NCBI GenBank assembly: GCA_030762895.1
Contig: CM061069.1
Span: 90,095,548 to 90,159,547 of the forward strand
DNA from: Sophora flavescens
Lineage: Eukaryota > Streptophyta > Magnoliopsida > Fabales > Fabaceae
Reading direction: 5' to 3'
Length of the DNA stretch: 64,000 bases
Shown: positions 52,901-55,120 of the stretch, piece after piece
Layout: every line of letters starts with the position of its first letter
How positions within the stretch are numbered: position 1 is the first letter of the stretch
Position numbers and translations under genes: made by a program
The notes under the pieces: model-generated
Told to the model about the DNA's origin: nothing
The model's input: the letters and a program-made list of their open reading frames with translations, nothing else
Database searches by the model: none

Positions 52901-54602
52901 TTCCTACTCGCTAAGTGAGATCGAGTCTCTTCTCACTACTCATGAGTGTTGTCTTGAGCGTGCAAGACAGAAAACCGTGAATGACTCTCTTTCTGTAAAT
53001 ATTGCGCAAGGACCACCTCCGACCTCGACGCTGCAGCCGCCGCCTCAGTCATAGGTGAATCTATCATCTACCAACCCTAACCCTACCAATCAGGTTGCTT
53101 ACCAAGATCCTTCATCGAATAACCCTAATTTTGGCTCCAATTTTGGTTTTCGTGGAGGACGTGGTGGACGGTATGGCCGCGGCCGCGGTGCTCGTAATGG
53201 TCTCTTCCGCCATCTCTGCTTCAAAAATGGACATGATGTATTCGGTTGCTATCATAGGTTTGACCCTTCGTATCAGCCAAACAACTTTGGTGGCAATGGC
53301 TATGGCAGTAATTACAATGGAAGTGGTAACAACAACTATGGTGGATATTATCAAGGCAATATTGGTTACAATAATGGCTTCAACAATGGCTATGGTGGTG
53401 GCAACTTTGGAGCTACTTCATATGGTTATGGCTCACAGAGGATTCCTTATGCTCCTCCTATAAATTTTCAACCTAACTACAGTCATGCACCTTCATATTC
53501 TCAAACTCCTTCTCTGCCTTGGGCTCCCAATGGTCCTATTCCATCTTCTCCGGGTTCACAATACTCAACCACAGGGCCACCATCACATCAAGGAGCCATG
53601 GCTATGGTTGCCACTTCTTCGAGCTTTGATGCAAGAACTTGGTATCCGGATTCGGGTGCCACTCATCATCTCAGTGCAGACATGAACAATCTTGGATAGA
53701 GGTCTGATTTGTGTGGTGACAATCAAATTTTCATGGGTAATGGCCATGGTTTACCAATTCTTTCTATTGGTTCAGCATCCTTTCCTTCTCCCTTTAATCC
53801 AAATGTCACTCTTTCCTTGAAGAATTTACTGCATGTTCCTGCTATCACTAAGAACTTAGTTAGTGTAAGCAAGTTTGCTAGGGATAATTCTGTATATTTT
53901 GAGTTTCATCCTAACTCTTGCTATGTGAAATCTCAGGTTGATCATCAGGTTCTTTAAGAAGGGACTTTAGGACCTGATGGACTCTATGTTTTCACCAGTT
54001 TTCCAGTTTCTGGGTCATCAACCAAGTTGGCTCTTGCTGCCTCAAGAAGTCTAGACTCTAGTTTACTTCAATGTAATTCTCATTGTGTATTTCCTAGTAC
54101 TCAATTTACTTCTGATGTAACTTCTTGTTCCTCTGTAAATCCTGTAGTACTAAACTCTGTAACAGCAGTGCCATCTACCTATAATTTGTGGCACTGTCGC
54201 TTAGGACACCCTAGTGAAGCAATTGTACTTGATATACTCAAACAATGTAATGTTGTGAATATCAATAAAACTCCTCGTGATTGACCACATTAAATCTACA
54301 ATAAATTTCCAAGTCACTCTAAATTGACCACAATATACTAGGATTTCCAATTTGGTAGTTCCTCCTTTGTTCCCTAGTTAATAATGAAAAACTTTCAAAA
54401 GTTGAAGATATAATAGAGAAAATTTTGAAATACTACAAAATAAATAATATGAGATATAGACAGAGTCAGCAGAAAAATTACCAAAAGTCCAGTCAATGCC
54501 GTAAATCTTGATAAAACAAGCGGAAGCTTCTTAAGAGACAAGGTTATAACAAGTGAACCCTCTAATATACTGCTATTGATCTCACGAAAAATTCTTTCCA
54601 CC
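974..54602 (-). CDS. GSL10: Callose synthase, GSL10/CALS9 type, partial (21 internal exons)
   Basis: Plasma-membrane 1,3-beta-glucan (callose) synthase that uses UDP-glucose. In transcription order the coding exons are 54602-54482, 40671-40577, 40485-40395, 40307-40147, 40053-39944, 38738-38604, 38456-38388, 38286-38115, 37305-37191, 28762-28643, 20639-20524, 20419-20336, 17383-17271, 15167-15115, 15023-14847, 14757-14710, 11277-11119, 11025-10912, 10824-10736, 10631-10473 and 1076-974. All junctions are GT-AG, phases agree throughout and no stop occurs in about 801 codons. The order of hallmark peptides matches the glucan synthase (FKS1/PF02364) region: ARRRLEFFSNSLFM, FTPYYSETVLYS, FTGSVSSLAWFMSNQETS, RMHYGHPDVFDRIFHITRGG, FEGKVAGGNGEQVLSRD and YRATGRGFVV. 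The loop motif MGNTALDAALNAQFL favours GSL10 over GSL8. In Arabidopsis GSL10 is needed for pollen development (established knowledge). The N-terminal half and the last exons are outside the window. The introns are hugely swollen by transposons. Confidence 0.95.
1254..1449 (-). repeat. Element A 3' LTR
   Basis: 196 bp, read on the plus strand as TGTAAGAATAG to TTTCTAACA. It matches the copy at 5279-5474 with 8 mismatches. It follows the AAATA duplication. Confidence 0.93.
1457..4641 (-). pseudogene. Element A pol (protease, integrase, RT, RNase H), broken
   Basis: Copia polyprotein region in several open segments: 4641-3778, 3697-2957, 2947-2636 and 2623-1457. The first has a DSDASDHM protease-like site (D-S-D in place of D-S/T-G), the pre-integrase histidines (HQRLGH) and the start of integrase. 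The next holds the rest of the integrase and a proline-rich linker. The last two hold reverse transcriptase with YVDDIVITG and RNase H with YSDADWAGSP and SSAEAEYRAMA. Stops or frameshifts near 3.75 kb and 2.63 kb break the frame, so a full product is unlikely. Confidence 0.88.
4663..4929 (-). pseudogene. Element A gag remnant with zinc knuckle only
   Basis: A frame of 88 codons ending shortly before the protease frame. It has a Gly/Arg-rich stretch and one CCHC zinc knuckle (CTYCNRYGHIEAEC, CX2CX4HX4C). The long capsid domain that other copias in this window carry before the knuckle is missing. The leader between this frame and the LTR (4930-5278) is GC-rich and has no gag similarity. It could still act in packaging RNA. 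Confidence 0.75.
5279..5474 (-). repeat. Element A 5' LTR
   Basis: 196 bp LTR adjacent to the primer-binding site of element A and followed by the second AAATA duplication at 5475-5479. Confidence 0.93.
5901..6600 (+). pseudogene. Element C gag, broken
   Basis: Gag of the UBN2 type: PRLIGCVHSWQLWEKLHNHF, then after a frameshift SIGDPVSHQEQMNVILEGLP and LDELEVLLLAQEMRLDRY. A tandem duplication of about 29 bp (6361-6418) ends in a stop. The zinc knuckle continues in another frame near 6510-6560. The N-terminal part is missing. Confidence 0.75.
6656..9805 (+). pseudogene. Element C pol, broken
   Basis: Protease WYPDSGASHHVT at about 6762; integrase zinc finger CSSCCLGKAHRLPS, core IDLWGPAPM and QSDWGGEFRSF; RT with CKWVFRIKENPDGSINKYKA, YGLKQAPRAGF and YVDDIIITG; then RNase H DNMSTVALSHNPN. 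Stops occur at about 7175, 7657 and 8764, with further breaks between. Codons for the RT active-site aspartates are intact. Confidence 0.8.
9806..10085 (+). pseudogene. Element E RNase H remnant
   Basis: Degenerate RNase H C-terminus recognisable by SAYRAMALTKCELI, then ENQETLHIASLPVFNK and a final LYAPA just before the polypurine tract. Several in-frame stops are present. It resembles the matching region of elements A and P rather than that of C, which marks the junction with C at about 9806. Confidence 0.65.
10108..10340 (+). repeat. Element E 3' LTR
   Basis: Begins TGTTGGAAATATTAAC directly after a polypurine tract and runs to a segment (TAGTTTCTTAGTCCATCTTC) that recurs at 5653-5672. The right boundary is approximate. 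Confidence 0.6.
10473..10631 (-). CDS. GSL10: Callose synthase exon (membrane segments)
   Basis: Encodes LEIALLLIVYIAYGYAEGGA, YILLTLSSWFLVISWLFAPY and NPSGFEWQ, ending inside a Lys codon that the next exon completes 9.4 kb away. The acceptor is ACAG and the donor GTAAGT. Confidence 0.95.
10736..10824 (-). CDS. GSL10: Callose synthase exon with RXTG motif
   Basis: Encodes YRATGRGFVVRHIKFAENYR and LYSRSHFVK. The RATG tetrapeptide matches the RXTG motif proposed for UDP-glucose binding in glucan synthases (established proposal, not proven here). The acceptor is ATAG and the donor GTGAGT. Confidence 0.95.
10912..11025 (-). CDS. GSL10: Callose synthase exon
   Basis: Encodes AVFSFITMQLQLCSVFFTFS and LGTKTHYFGRTILHGGAK. 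The acceptor is GCAG and the donor GTATGT. Confidence 0.96.
11119..11277 (-). CDS. GSL10: Callose synthase exon (membrane segments)
   Basis: Encodes AFSGLDEAVSHEAKLMGNTA, LDAALNAQFLVQIG and FTAVPMIMGFILELGLLK. The loop wording is closer to GSL10 than GSL8. The acceptor is TCAG and the donor GTTAAT. Confidence 0.96.
11278..11783. other. Intron sequence without recognised feature
   Basis: AT-rich intron between the callose synthase exon at 11277 and the left LTR of copia G. No coding similarity, RNA gene or clear repeat was seen. Confidence 0.5.
11784..12848 (+). mobile_element. Copia fragment G: 5' LTR plus gag
   Basis: A 415 bp LTR (11784-12198, starting TGTTAGAAAATC) is followed at once by a tRNA-Met primer-binding site TGGTATCAAAGC at 12199 and by the start of gag. 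Within the LTR a segment of about 38 bp is tandemly doubled (about 12012-12088). The element stops at about 12848, where minus-strand gag of fragment H begins, so pol and the 3' LTR are missing. Confidence 0.8.
12354..12862 (+). pseudogene. Fragment G gag N-terminus
   Basis: Begins with an ATG at 12354 and reads RLNGKNYLKWSQLLRTVLKG, then a stop, then RKLSHIMGSGPKKGDPKFEA and FLSTAKEVWDAVEQTYSKAK to TVTEYANQLKSLWMELD. This is the retrotransposon gag N-terminal and UBN2-like region. One in-frame stop and the 3' truncation make it a pseudogene. Confidence 0.8.
12849..14225 (-). pseudogene. Fragment H gag
   Basis: Starts MVSASGHEDHSLPPPPPPPP and continues with TKLTEKNFLHWKQIVEAVIC, EFQSWEAQDQYLFIWLLNS and VVGSTNAWQLCDELHNYFNS. 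After a frameshift and stop it gives ISIGNLITLQEHMDVILKGL, then a Gly/Arg/Asn-rich tail (GGRGGHRGCGRGGRYGNG) and a knuckle remnant with CYYRF. It is closely related in layout to the gag of element F. Confidence 0.8.
12849..14477 (-). mobile_element. Copia fragment H: 5' LTR plus gag
   Basis: The minus-strand LTR at 14252-14477 (226 bp) is adjacent to a primer-binding site (TGGTATCACGAGC on the minus strand), and a gag follows down to about 12849. The LTR has a TATA-like element. Pol and the 3' LTR are missing. It is joined head-on to fragment G with their gag ends facing each other. Confidence 0.8.
14710..14757 (-). CDS. GSL10: Callose synthase exon (48 bp, membrane segment)
   Basis: Encodes MTVLTVYIFLYGRAYL, 16 codons of transmembrane sequence continuing from the previous exon. 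The acceptor is GCAG and the donor GTAAGC. Confidence 0.94.
14847..15023 (-). CDS. GSL10: Callose synthase exon, start of C-terminal membrane region
   Basis: Encodes VGKGRDVGLNQIALFEGKVA, GGNGEQVLSRDVYRLGQLFD and the hydrophobic FFRMLSFFFTTVGYYVCTM, which begins the C-terminal membrane cluster. The acceptor is GTAG and the donor GTACAT. Confidence 0.96.
15115..15167 (-). CDS. GSL10: Callose synthase exon (53 bp)
   Basis: Encodes FNSTLRLGNITHHEYIQ after a split Gly codon. The acceptor is GCAG and the donor GTTGAA. It is a very small exon that phase matching and the conserved peptide both support. Confidence 0.94.
15480..15714 (-). repeat. Possible solo LTR
   Basis: The right end reads, on the minus strand, TGTTGGAAACTACCACCC. 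A TATA-like GTATAAATATG lies about 190 bp further in, as in a copia LTR. No partner LTR, primer-binding site or convincing duplication was found, so the left end is approximate. The rest of 15168-15774 has no recognised feature. Confidence 0.35.
15775..16178 (-). mobile_element. TRIM-2, TSD GAATC
   Basis: A 404 bp element with two LTRs of about 105-118 bp (15777-15881 and 16060-16177) that share AGTCCCACATYGACTA and AGTAGTGCTTATAAGG on the minus strand. A degenerate primer-binding site (TTGGTATTAAAGCC on the minus strand) lies inside the right LTR and a polypurine-like GTGAGGGGGTG lies internally. GAATC occurs at 15770-15774 and 16179-16183. It is non-coding. Confidence 0.85.
16195..16380 (+). 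pseudogene. LINE ORF2 C-terminal fragment
   Basis: In plus-strand frames this reads like the end of a non-LTR retrotransposon ORF2: CLRWFGDVRRRPILRVN, then IEDSPITRGREVPRKTL and RRDLDLN. Stops interrupt it and no 5' part is present. It abuts TRIM-2. Confidence 0.6.
16560..16722 (-). repeat. Probable copia LTR fragment
   Basis: AT-rich segment with a TATA-like CCTATAAATAG on the minus strand, joined abruptly to the gag of fragment I at about 16722. It is interpreted as a truncated LTR from another element, mainly from context. Confidence 0.35.
16722..17225 (-). mobile_element. Copia fragment I: 5' LTR plus gag start
   Basis: A minus-strand LTR (about 16999-17225) lies next to a primer-binding site (TGGTATCATAGAGC on the minus strand). 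The gag start MTVNVENPPNPPVNGGG (16959) follows, continuing LSVKLDEQNFLLWKQQVEDV and HRWVVNPTIPPIYTSEEDRV. It breaks off at about 16722. It is the same gag type as element L. Confidence 0.75.
17271..17383 (-). CDS. GSL10: Callose synthase exon
   Basis: Encodes VRMHYGHPDVFDRIFHITRG and GISKASRVINISEDIYS. The acceptor is GCAG and the donor GTAAGT. It is separated from the previous exon by a 3 kb intron holding copia fragment B. Confidence 0.96.
17475..17716 (-). repeat. Probable solo LTR
   Basis: On the minus strand it starts TGTTAAAGTGTGCTGAAG, has a TATA-like TGTATAAAAAG, and ends in a CT-rich stretch, as the copia LTRs in this window do. No internal sequence adjoins it. The left boundary is approximate and no target duplication was fixed. 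Confidence 0.5.
17740..19600 (+). pseudogene. Fragment B pol remnant
   Basis: Integrase: IKTQFGKTIKVLRND, then after stops and shifts RPTYPHTPQQNE. RT: WQQAMIDEILALKHNGTWEL, GCRWVYAFKVGSNGQINQLK, and YLVVYVDDIVITGDD at about 19150-19205. Then RYWRLVGKLIYLTITRPIIS. Many stops and frameshifts make it clearly non-functional. Confidence 0.75.
19604..19832 (+). repeat. Solo LTR of the TRIM-3 family, TSD CTTGT
   Basis: 229 bp, beginning TGTTGGAAAGTCGCC and ending ATCTAAGA. It is flanked by CTTGT at 19599-19603 and 19833-19837. It closely matches the LTRs of TRIM-3 at 48069-48610, including the repeated CGCCTTAATTGCGG motif. It has no internal region, so it arose by LTR-LTR recombination after insertion into fragment B. 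Confidence 0.9.
20336..20419 (-). CDS. GSL10: Callose synthase exon
   Basis: Encodes VSSLAWFMSNQETSFVTLGQ and RVLANPL. The acceptor is GCAG and the donor GTAAGT. It lies in the most conserved cytosolic part of the enzyme. Confidence 0.96.
20524..20639 (-). CDS. GSL10: Callose synthase exon
   Basis: Encodes DNYLEEAMKMRNLLEEFHAN and HGLRPPTILGVREHVFTG. The acceptor is ACAG and the donor GTTTGG. It is followed by a short 104 bp intron. Confidence 0.96.
20640..21300. other. Intron sequence without recognised feature
   Basis: AT-rich intron between the callose synthase exon ending at 20639 and the inverted-repeat element at 21301. No coding or repeat signature was recognised. Confidence 0.5.
21301..21552. 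mobile_element. MITE-like element with about 33 bp terminal inverted repeats
   Basis: The left end ATTTGGACAAAAAAAATGGG and the inverted right end ATTTGGACATAAAAAACGGG continue with ACAACARTYGACA in both arms. It is 252 bp long and non-coding. No clear target duplication was found, so the superfamily is undetermined. Confidence 0.65.
21733..22269. mobile_element. hAT-like non-autonomous element, 8-bp TSD
   Basis: 537 bp with inverted termini CAGTGTTATTAAA on both sides, followed by ACTSGGACC-like sequence. It is flanked by CAAGGCCA (21725-21732) and CAAGACCA (22270-22277), an 8 bp duplication with one mismatch, as expected for hAT. The internal sequence is GC-rich with many CCGGTC/GACCGG motifs and (TA)n near 21888-21920. 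No transposase is encoded. It sits in the left LTR of TRIM-4. Confidence 0.8.
22293..22497 (-). repeat. Element F 3' LTR
   Basis: 205 bp. The plus strand starts TAATAGAAACAG and ends CACTAACA. It is preceded by ACACT. Confidence 0.93.
22510..25923 (-). pseudogene. Element F pol, one in-frame stop
   Basis: A 1,036-codon frame (25923-22813) is followed after one TAG by a 100-codon frame that completes RNase H. Domains in order: protease WYVDSGATRHV near residue 26; pre-integrase LWHCRLGHAN; integrase zinc finger CTACCFGKSHRLPS, core LDLWGPSP and QTDWGGEFRPF; RT with CKWVFRIKENPDGSINKYKA and LIYVDDIIVTG; RNase H SDADWAADTDDRRSVSG and SSTEAEYRSLA. Apart from the stop at about 22,812 the frame is complete. 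It is the best preserved pol in the window and a possible source of enzymes for TRIMs when it was active. Confidence 0.92.
25890..27180 (-). pseudogene. Element F gag, one frameshift
   Basis: Reads from about 27,175 as ASATATDPPPPPPPAPSQSS with an ACG where the initiator ATG is expected. It continues VKLTDNKFLHWKQVVEAVIR and EYSAWEAQDQHLFIWMLN, then a frameshift near 26,885, then ARVIGCAHASELWDEIHNHF and LASIGSPITLQEHIDAILEG. It ends with a Gly/Arg-rich segment and the CCHC knuckle CQICHRTNHTADNC. The lost start codon and the shift make it a pseudogene. Confidence 0.88.
27208..27411 (-). repeat. Element F 5' LTR
   Basis: 204 bp, adjacent to the primer-binding site and followed by ACACT at 27412-27416. 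Confidence 0.93.
27780..28125 (+). mobile_element. LINE 3'-end fragment
   Basis: Plus-strand sequence resembles the end of plant LINE ORF2: LERNPHNFKEISMDEKLL then DKIRRLASAWYKAD in shifted frames. A 3' UTR (TCTCCTCTTTGCTGTATTAA) and an A-rich tail at about 28115-28128 follow. It is strongly 5'-truncated. Confidence 0.55.
28129..28642. other. Intron sequence without recognised feature
   Basis: Intron between the LINE 3' fragment and the callose synthase exon ending at 28643. Nothing recognisable was seen. Confidence 0.5.
28643..28762 (-). CDS. GSL10: Callose synthase exon
   Basis: Encodes EIYSIKLPGDPKLGEGKPEN, QNHAIIFTRGDAVQTIDMNQ: exactly 40 codons. The acceptor is GTAG and the donor GTGAAG. 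It is flanked by the LINE-bearing intron and the copia F intron. Confidence 0.96.
28763..29959. other. AT-rich intron sequence without recognised feature
   Basis: 1.2 kb of A-rich intron between the exon starting at 28762 and the LINE tail. The short open frames have no recognisable similarity. Confidence 0.5.
33132..34041. mobile_element. PIF/Harbinger-like non-autonomous element, TSD TGA
   Basis: 910 bp with inverted ends: the left begins GGCTATGTTTGGATTGATGG and the inverted right end GGGTCTGTTTGGATTGATGG. TGA flanks it at 33129-33131 and 34042-34044; PIF/Harbinger elements typically duplicate 3 bp (usually TWA). Subterminal stretches are dense in GGAATGGAATGG on the left and its complement on the right. 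The centre is AT-rich and non-coding. It lies within LINE ORF2, where removing it with one TGA copy leaves the reading frame continuous. Confidence 0.75.
34758..35020 (+). mobile_element. Chimeric TRIM: element A-type LTR tail joined to TRIM-1 body
   Basis: The right part is a TRIM-1 family body: primer-binding site TGGTATCAGAGC (34804-34815), internal sequence and a 124 bp LTR (34897-35020, TGTATTAAGGG to CTAACA). The left LTR is not TRIM-like. Instead 34758-34803 is a 46 bp match to the tail of the element A LTR (TGTGTGGCCATATTGACA ... CTCTTACA), ending exactly at the primer-binding site. It lies in the LINE endonuclease region. No target duplication was identified. Confidence 0.75.
35663..36583 (-). 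pseudogene. LINE ORF1 (DUF4283 / zinc knuckle), 5'-truncated
   Basis: A 306-codon frame. It begins inside the DUF4283 domain (LGKGYFEFGFSTPDDLRRVW, then GLLRLSQWTTDFSPKNQ, WIRLHNLPQEYW) and continues with FAKILVDLDLSSSLPSEI. A CCHC knuckle CYFCQTIGHSVDNC lies near residue 140. Such proteins bind the LINE RNA (family knowledge). The usual upstream part and start are missing, and a spacer with several stops leads into the endonuclease. Confidence 0.85.
36609..37190. other. Intron sequence without recognised feature
   Basis: AT-rich intron between the LINE and the callose synthase exon ending at 37191. No repeat or coding signal was seen. Confidence 0.5.
37191..37305 (-). CDS. GSL10: Callose synthase exon
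   Basis: Encodes NEALRVAFIHVDEIGTDSKS and then FYSKLVKADINGKDQ. The acceptor is TCAG and the donor GTAGAG. The next exon is 8.4 kb away on the other side of a LINE. Confidence 0.95.
37306..38114. other. Intron sequence holding one microsatellite
   Basis: An 809 bp callose synthase intron, AT-rich apart from the compound (CA)n(GA)n repeat near 37,826-37,898. No other feature was seen. Confidence 0.5.
37826..37898. repeat. Compound microsatellite (CA)n(GA)n
   Basis: About 18 CA units followed by about 18 GA units within a callose synthase intron. On the transcribed strand this reads (TC)n(TG)n. Confidence 0.95.
38115..38286 (-). CDS. GSL10: Callose synthase exon
   Basis: Encodes DNYSPNNFITSQGFESSRES and RAQADLKFTYVVSCQIYGQQ up to ALLLQ. 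DLKFTYVVSCQIYG is a diagnostic family block. The acceptor is ATAG and the donor GTATCT. The upstream acceptor is the least certain boundary, though the phase fits. Confidence 0.92.
38388..38456 (-). CDS. GSL10: Callose synthase exon
   Basis: Encodes RGMMYYRRALMLQSYLESRS plus LG. The acceptor is GCAG and the donor GTAGCT. It begins and ends inside codons (TC.. and ..G), which agree with both neighbours. Confidence 0.94.
38604..38738 (-). CDS. GSL10: Callose synthase exon
   Basis: Encodes EWENFLERIGRGVSTGEAEL, then LELRFWASYRGQTLART. The acceptor is GCAG and the donor GTTACA. The preceding 1.2 kb intron holds a TIR element. Confidence 0.95.
38935..39824. mobile_element. Non-autonomous DNA transposon, 9-bp TSD GGCATATAC
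   Basis: 890 bp flanked by perfect GGCATATAC copies (38926-38934 and 39825-39833). The ends are only weakly inverted (CATTGTCG versus CATGGTTATC). The inner sequence is rich in ACGATTC/GAATCG motifs at both ends (ATGCAGAATCGTTTCGG, TTACGATTCATGATTTCG). No transposase frame. An 8-9 bp duplication suits hAT or Mutator; the class is not resolved. Confidence 0.65.
39944..40053 (-). CDS. GSL10: Callose synthase exon
   Basis: Encodes VFTPYYSETVLYSPSELQKE and NEDGISILFYLQKIFP. The FTPYYSE block is strongly conserved in plant and fungal glucan synthases. The acceptor is TCAG and the donor GTAATG. Confidence 0.95.
40147..40307 (-). CDS. GSL10: Callose synthase exon, start of glucan synthase domain
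   Basis: Encodes KELVKRLHLLLTVKDSAANV, ARRRLEFFSNSLFMNMP and KPVSEMLPF. The ARRRLEFFSNSLFM block is typical of the start of the glucan synthase domain. The acceptor is GTAG and the donor GTATAT. Confidence 0.95.
40395..40485 (-). CDS. GSL10: Callose synthase exon
   Basis: Encodes ENLDTWNILARARDEGRLFS and RIQWPNDPEI. The acceptor is ACAG and the donor GTAGGT. The first base completes the split Arg codon. Confidence 0.94.
40577..40671 (-). CDS. GSL10: Callose synthase exon
   Basis: Encodes IRNDPELAKGAAKAMYELYD and continues to SSDL plus two bases of an Arg codon. The acceptor is TCAG and the donor GTATAT. It completes the LLIRN junction with the distant exon at 54.5 kb. Confidence 0.93.
40672..41076. 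other. Intron sequence with weak repeat traces
   Basis: A TGTTATCAGAGCTTTCTGG at about 40,929 looks like an LTR primer-binding site, so the preceding AT-rich stretch could be an old LTR. Sequence near 41,010-41,065 (TAGCGGTGTGTAGCGGCCGA, GCTATAGCGGGACAGCGGG) is GC-rich and repeat-like. Neither could be delimited. Confidence 0.35.
41078..41265. repeat. Purine-rich minisatellite
   Basis: Imperfect tandem copies of a unit containing GAGGGGGGAGGAAGGAAAAG and GAACCAGGAAAAAAGAAAG. The stretch is almost entirely purine on the plus strand. Confidence 0.85.
41301..41548 (+). repeat. Element K 5' LTR
   Basis: About 248 bp, starting right after TTACC and ending at the primer-binding site. A TATA-like CACTATATAAGG occurs at about 41456. 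Confidence 0.92.
41580..42546 (+). pseudogene. Element K gag, disrupted by L
   Basis: Starts MASINPFANRG at 41580, shifts frame, then reads KLDDNNFRQWKQQIEGVVRG and PVYSDWEQQDALISTWLLA, then NCIHSWQIWDEIHKYFQSLL, and a Gly/Arg-rich tail GGRYGGGRNRGRGGGG. The knuckle (CQICKRYGHDASVC in the shifted frame) is cut by the insertion of L, and its continuation CYYRH resumes at 47,708. Frameshifts on both sides make it a pseudogene. Confidence 0.88.
42547..42802 (-). repeat. Element L 3' LTR
   Basis: 256 bp. The plus strand starts TAATGAGAAAGGATC and ends ACTCTAATA. It is followed by GCCTCCCCTCAAACTT, the complement of a polypurine tract. Confidence 0.92.
42803..46180 (-). pseudogene. Element L pol, broken
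   Basis: Protease WFPDSGASHHLTTD near 46,145; integrase segment MGKSHRLCAPPSTS, SDLWGPSPYKSHGG, QTDWGGEFRPFSKYL and CPHTSHQNGTVERKHRQIVE (45551-44946). RT: GCKWVFRVKENPDGTINKFK, YGLKQAPRAWYERLA and LVYVDDTIITGSS (44624-43674). RNase H is in pieces down to about 42,840. Several frameshifts and stops separate these parts. Confidence 0.88.
46218..47306 (-). pseudogene. Element L gag, largely intact frame
   Basis: A 362-codon frame starting MAAMNPFINNNGASTNSQAP. It continues SIKLDDQNYLLWKQQIEAVI, then AYQLWIVQDQMLFTWLLSSL, then FIGCKHSWQVWDKIHKQFQ and LGDSVTNQDHIDTVLEGLPE. It ends with an RGRGGRGRGRGRGG tract and the knuckle CQLCDKYGHDAYSC. It has the usual copia gag order and length. The end of the frame runs past the knuckle and shifts before the protease near 46,380. 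Unlike A and P, the capsid part is present. Confidence 0.85.
47452..47705 (-). repeat. Element L 5' LTR
   Basis: 254 bp, next to the primer-binding site. The leader just inside it carries a tandem duplication of about 41 bp (47331-47420). Confidence 0.92.
47706..51765 (+). pseudogene. Element K pol, broken
   Basis: Protease RYPDLGASHHVTPD near 47,935 (D-L-G in place of D-S/T-G); TRIM-3 interrupts just after. Pre-integrase LWHSRLGHPHHDALK, then integrase CPACCLGKAHRLPAPSS and VWGPAPTKSS. A run of 13 G at 49408-49420 disrupts the integrase core. RT: KWVFRVKENPDGSINKYKAR, YGLKQAPRAWFERLK and LVYVDDILVTGSS. A deletion of about 25 residues follows (QELID joined to DYFLGIEV). RNase H: CDADWASDPDDRCSTSG and SSAEAEYRSMA. 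Non-functional. Confidence 0.88.
48069..48610 (+). mobile_element. TRIM-3, TSD CAATT, nested in K
   Basis: A 542 bp element with LTRs 48069-48297 and 48384-48610 (TGTTGGAAA to TTCAAGA). It has 86 bp of internal sequence with TGGTATCAGAGCC directly after the first LTR and GGGCGTGAGGGGGTG before the second. CAATT flanks it at 48064-48068 and 48611-48615. It is non-coding. The solo LTR at 19604-19832 is the same family. It lies in the protease region of K. Confidence 0.95.
51766..52008 (+). repeat. Element K 3' LTR
   Basis: 243 bp, preceded by a purine-rich GCGAGGGAA and followed by TTACC at 52009-52013. Confidence 0.92.
52020..52145 (+). pseudogene. Short copia RT fragment (element A-like)
   Basis: Reads HCAFVSALSFITIPKNVQEA, then LSQQGWRTTMIEKM. 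This resembles the RT entry region of A and P (SFVSALDSMSIPKS). It ends at the LTR-like start of fragment M. Confidence 0.6.
52309..53699 (+). pseudogene. Fragment M gag, two in-frame stops
   Basis: Starts MTEASPPPPPPPPAASAAAP and continues VTTKLNEKNFLVWKQHVEFV, then a stop after SNRL, then PTYLIWEQQNQYLFSWLHTT, VVGCVHSFQIWDEVHTYFNS and SIGSPITHQEHLDVILEGLP. A second stop occurs at about 53,052, then GFRGGRGGRYGRGRGARNGL with a degenerate knuckle HLCFKNGHDVFGC (first Cys replaced by His). It closes with the protease start TWYPDSGATHHLSAD. Confidence 0.85.
53700..54284 (+). pseudogene. Fragment M protease and pre-integrase remnant
   Basis: After a stop at about 53,697 the frame gives NQIFMGNGHGLPILSIGSAS, LLHVPAITKNLVSVSKFARD and, after another stop, LWHCRLGHPSEAIVLDILKQ. 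It ends at TPRD followed by host-like intron sequence. Confidence 0.8.
54482..54602 (-). CDS. GSL10: Callose synthase exon (first in window)
   Basis: Encodes VERIFREINSSILEGSLVI and on to FTALTGLL. The acceptor is CAG and the donor GTAATT. The first base completes a codon from an exon beyond the window, and the end is at a codon boundary, joining cleanly to IRNDPELAKG 13.8 kb away. It is an isolated exon between copia fragments M and N. Confidence 0.92.
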
Positions 54603-54835
54603 CTGTCAAAGAGAATATAAACAGTATTTCATCAAGCATGTGTATGTGAATCAAACTGAAAGTAATATATTAACTGATGCAGGGAGCAGAAAGCTTTAAA
54701 TTTCAAAAACAGAAAATACAAGTTTTTTTTACCTAAAAGCCATCCGCTATCTCAGATAAAAGTAACCAGTCATAATCTATACTCACGTAGCTAAATTTAT
54801 TTACTAAGGTAATCTATTAATCCATAAAGTCTTAG
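54603..54835. other. Intron sequence upstream of the first callose synthase exon
   Basis: AT-rich stretch between the exon at 54602 and the LTR of fragment N. The next upstream exon was not found here or in the rest of the window. Confidence 0.5.
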
Positions 54836-55120
54836 TTGATGAGTCATGGTAACTACATTTGCTCTGTTGATATTGTGAATATCTTGTAATTATTACTCTG
54901 ATTGTTTTTGATTTGTTCATTGCCTATATAATATAATCTCCATAGTGTAGTTGAAACACACGGGTTATGCCAATATCCCTTGTTTTTCTCTCATCTTAAC
55001 ATGGTATCAGAGCCTAACAAGAGGCAACCCTAATCCAGTGCCTACCTAGCAGACCTACTGCCCATCAGTAAAAAAAAAACTGCAAAACTGTGTCGTCTTT
55101 CCGGTTTTGCAGCCTCTTCC

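Larger units (their letters stand above)
52146..54285 (+). mobile_element. Copia fragment M: partial LTR, gag, protease, start of integrase
   Basis: An LTR-like end (about 52146-52281, TATA-like TGTATAAATAGG at 52175) leads to the primer-binding site TGGTATCAGAGC at 52283 and an ATG at 52309. The body stops at about 54,285 in the pre-integrase region. No 3' LTR is present. It is the element nearest the host exon at 54.5 kb. Confidence 0.8.
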
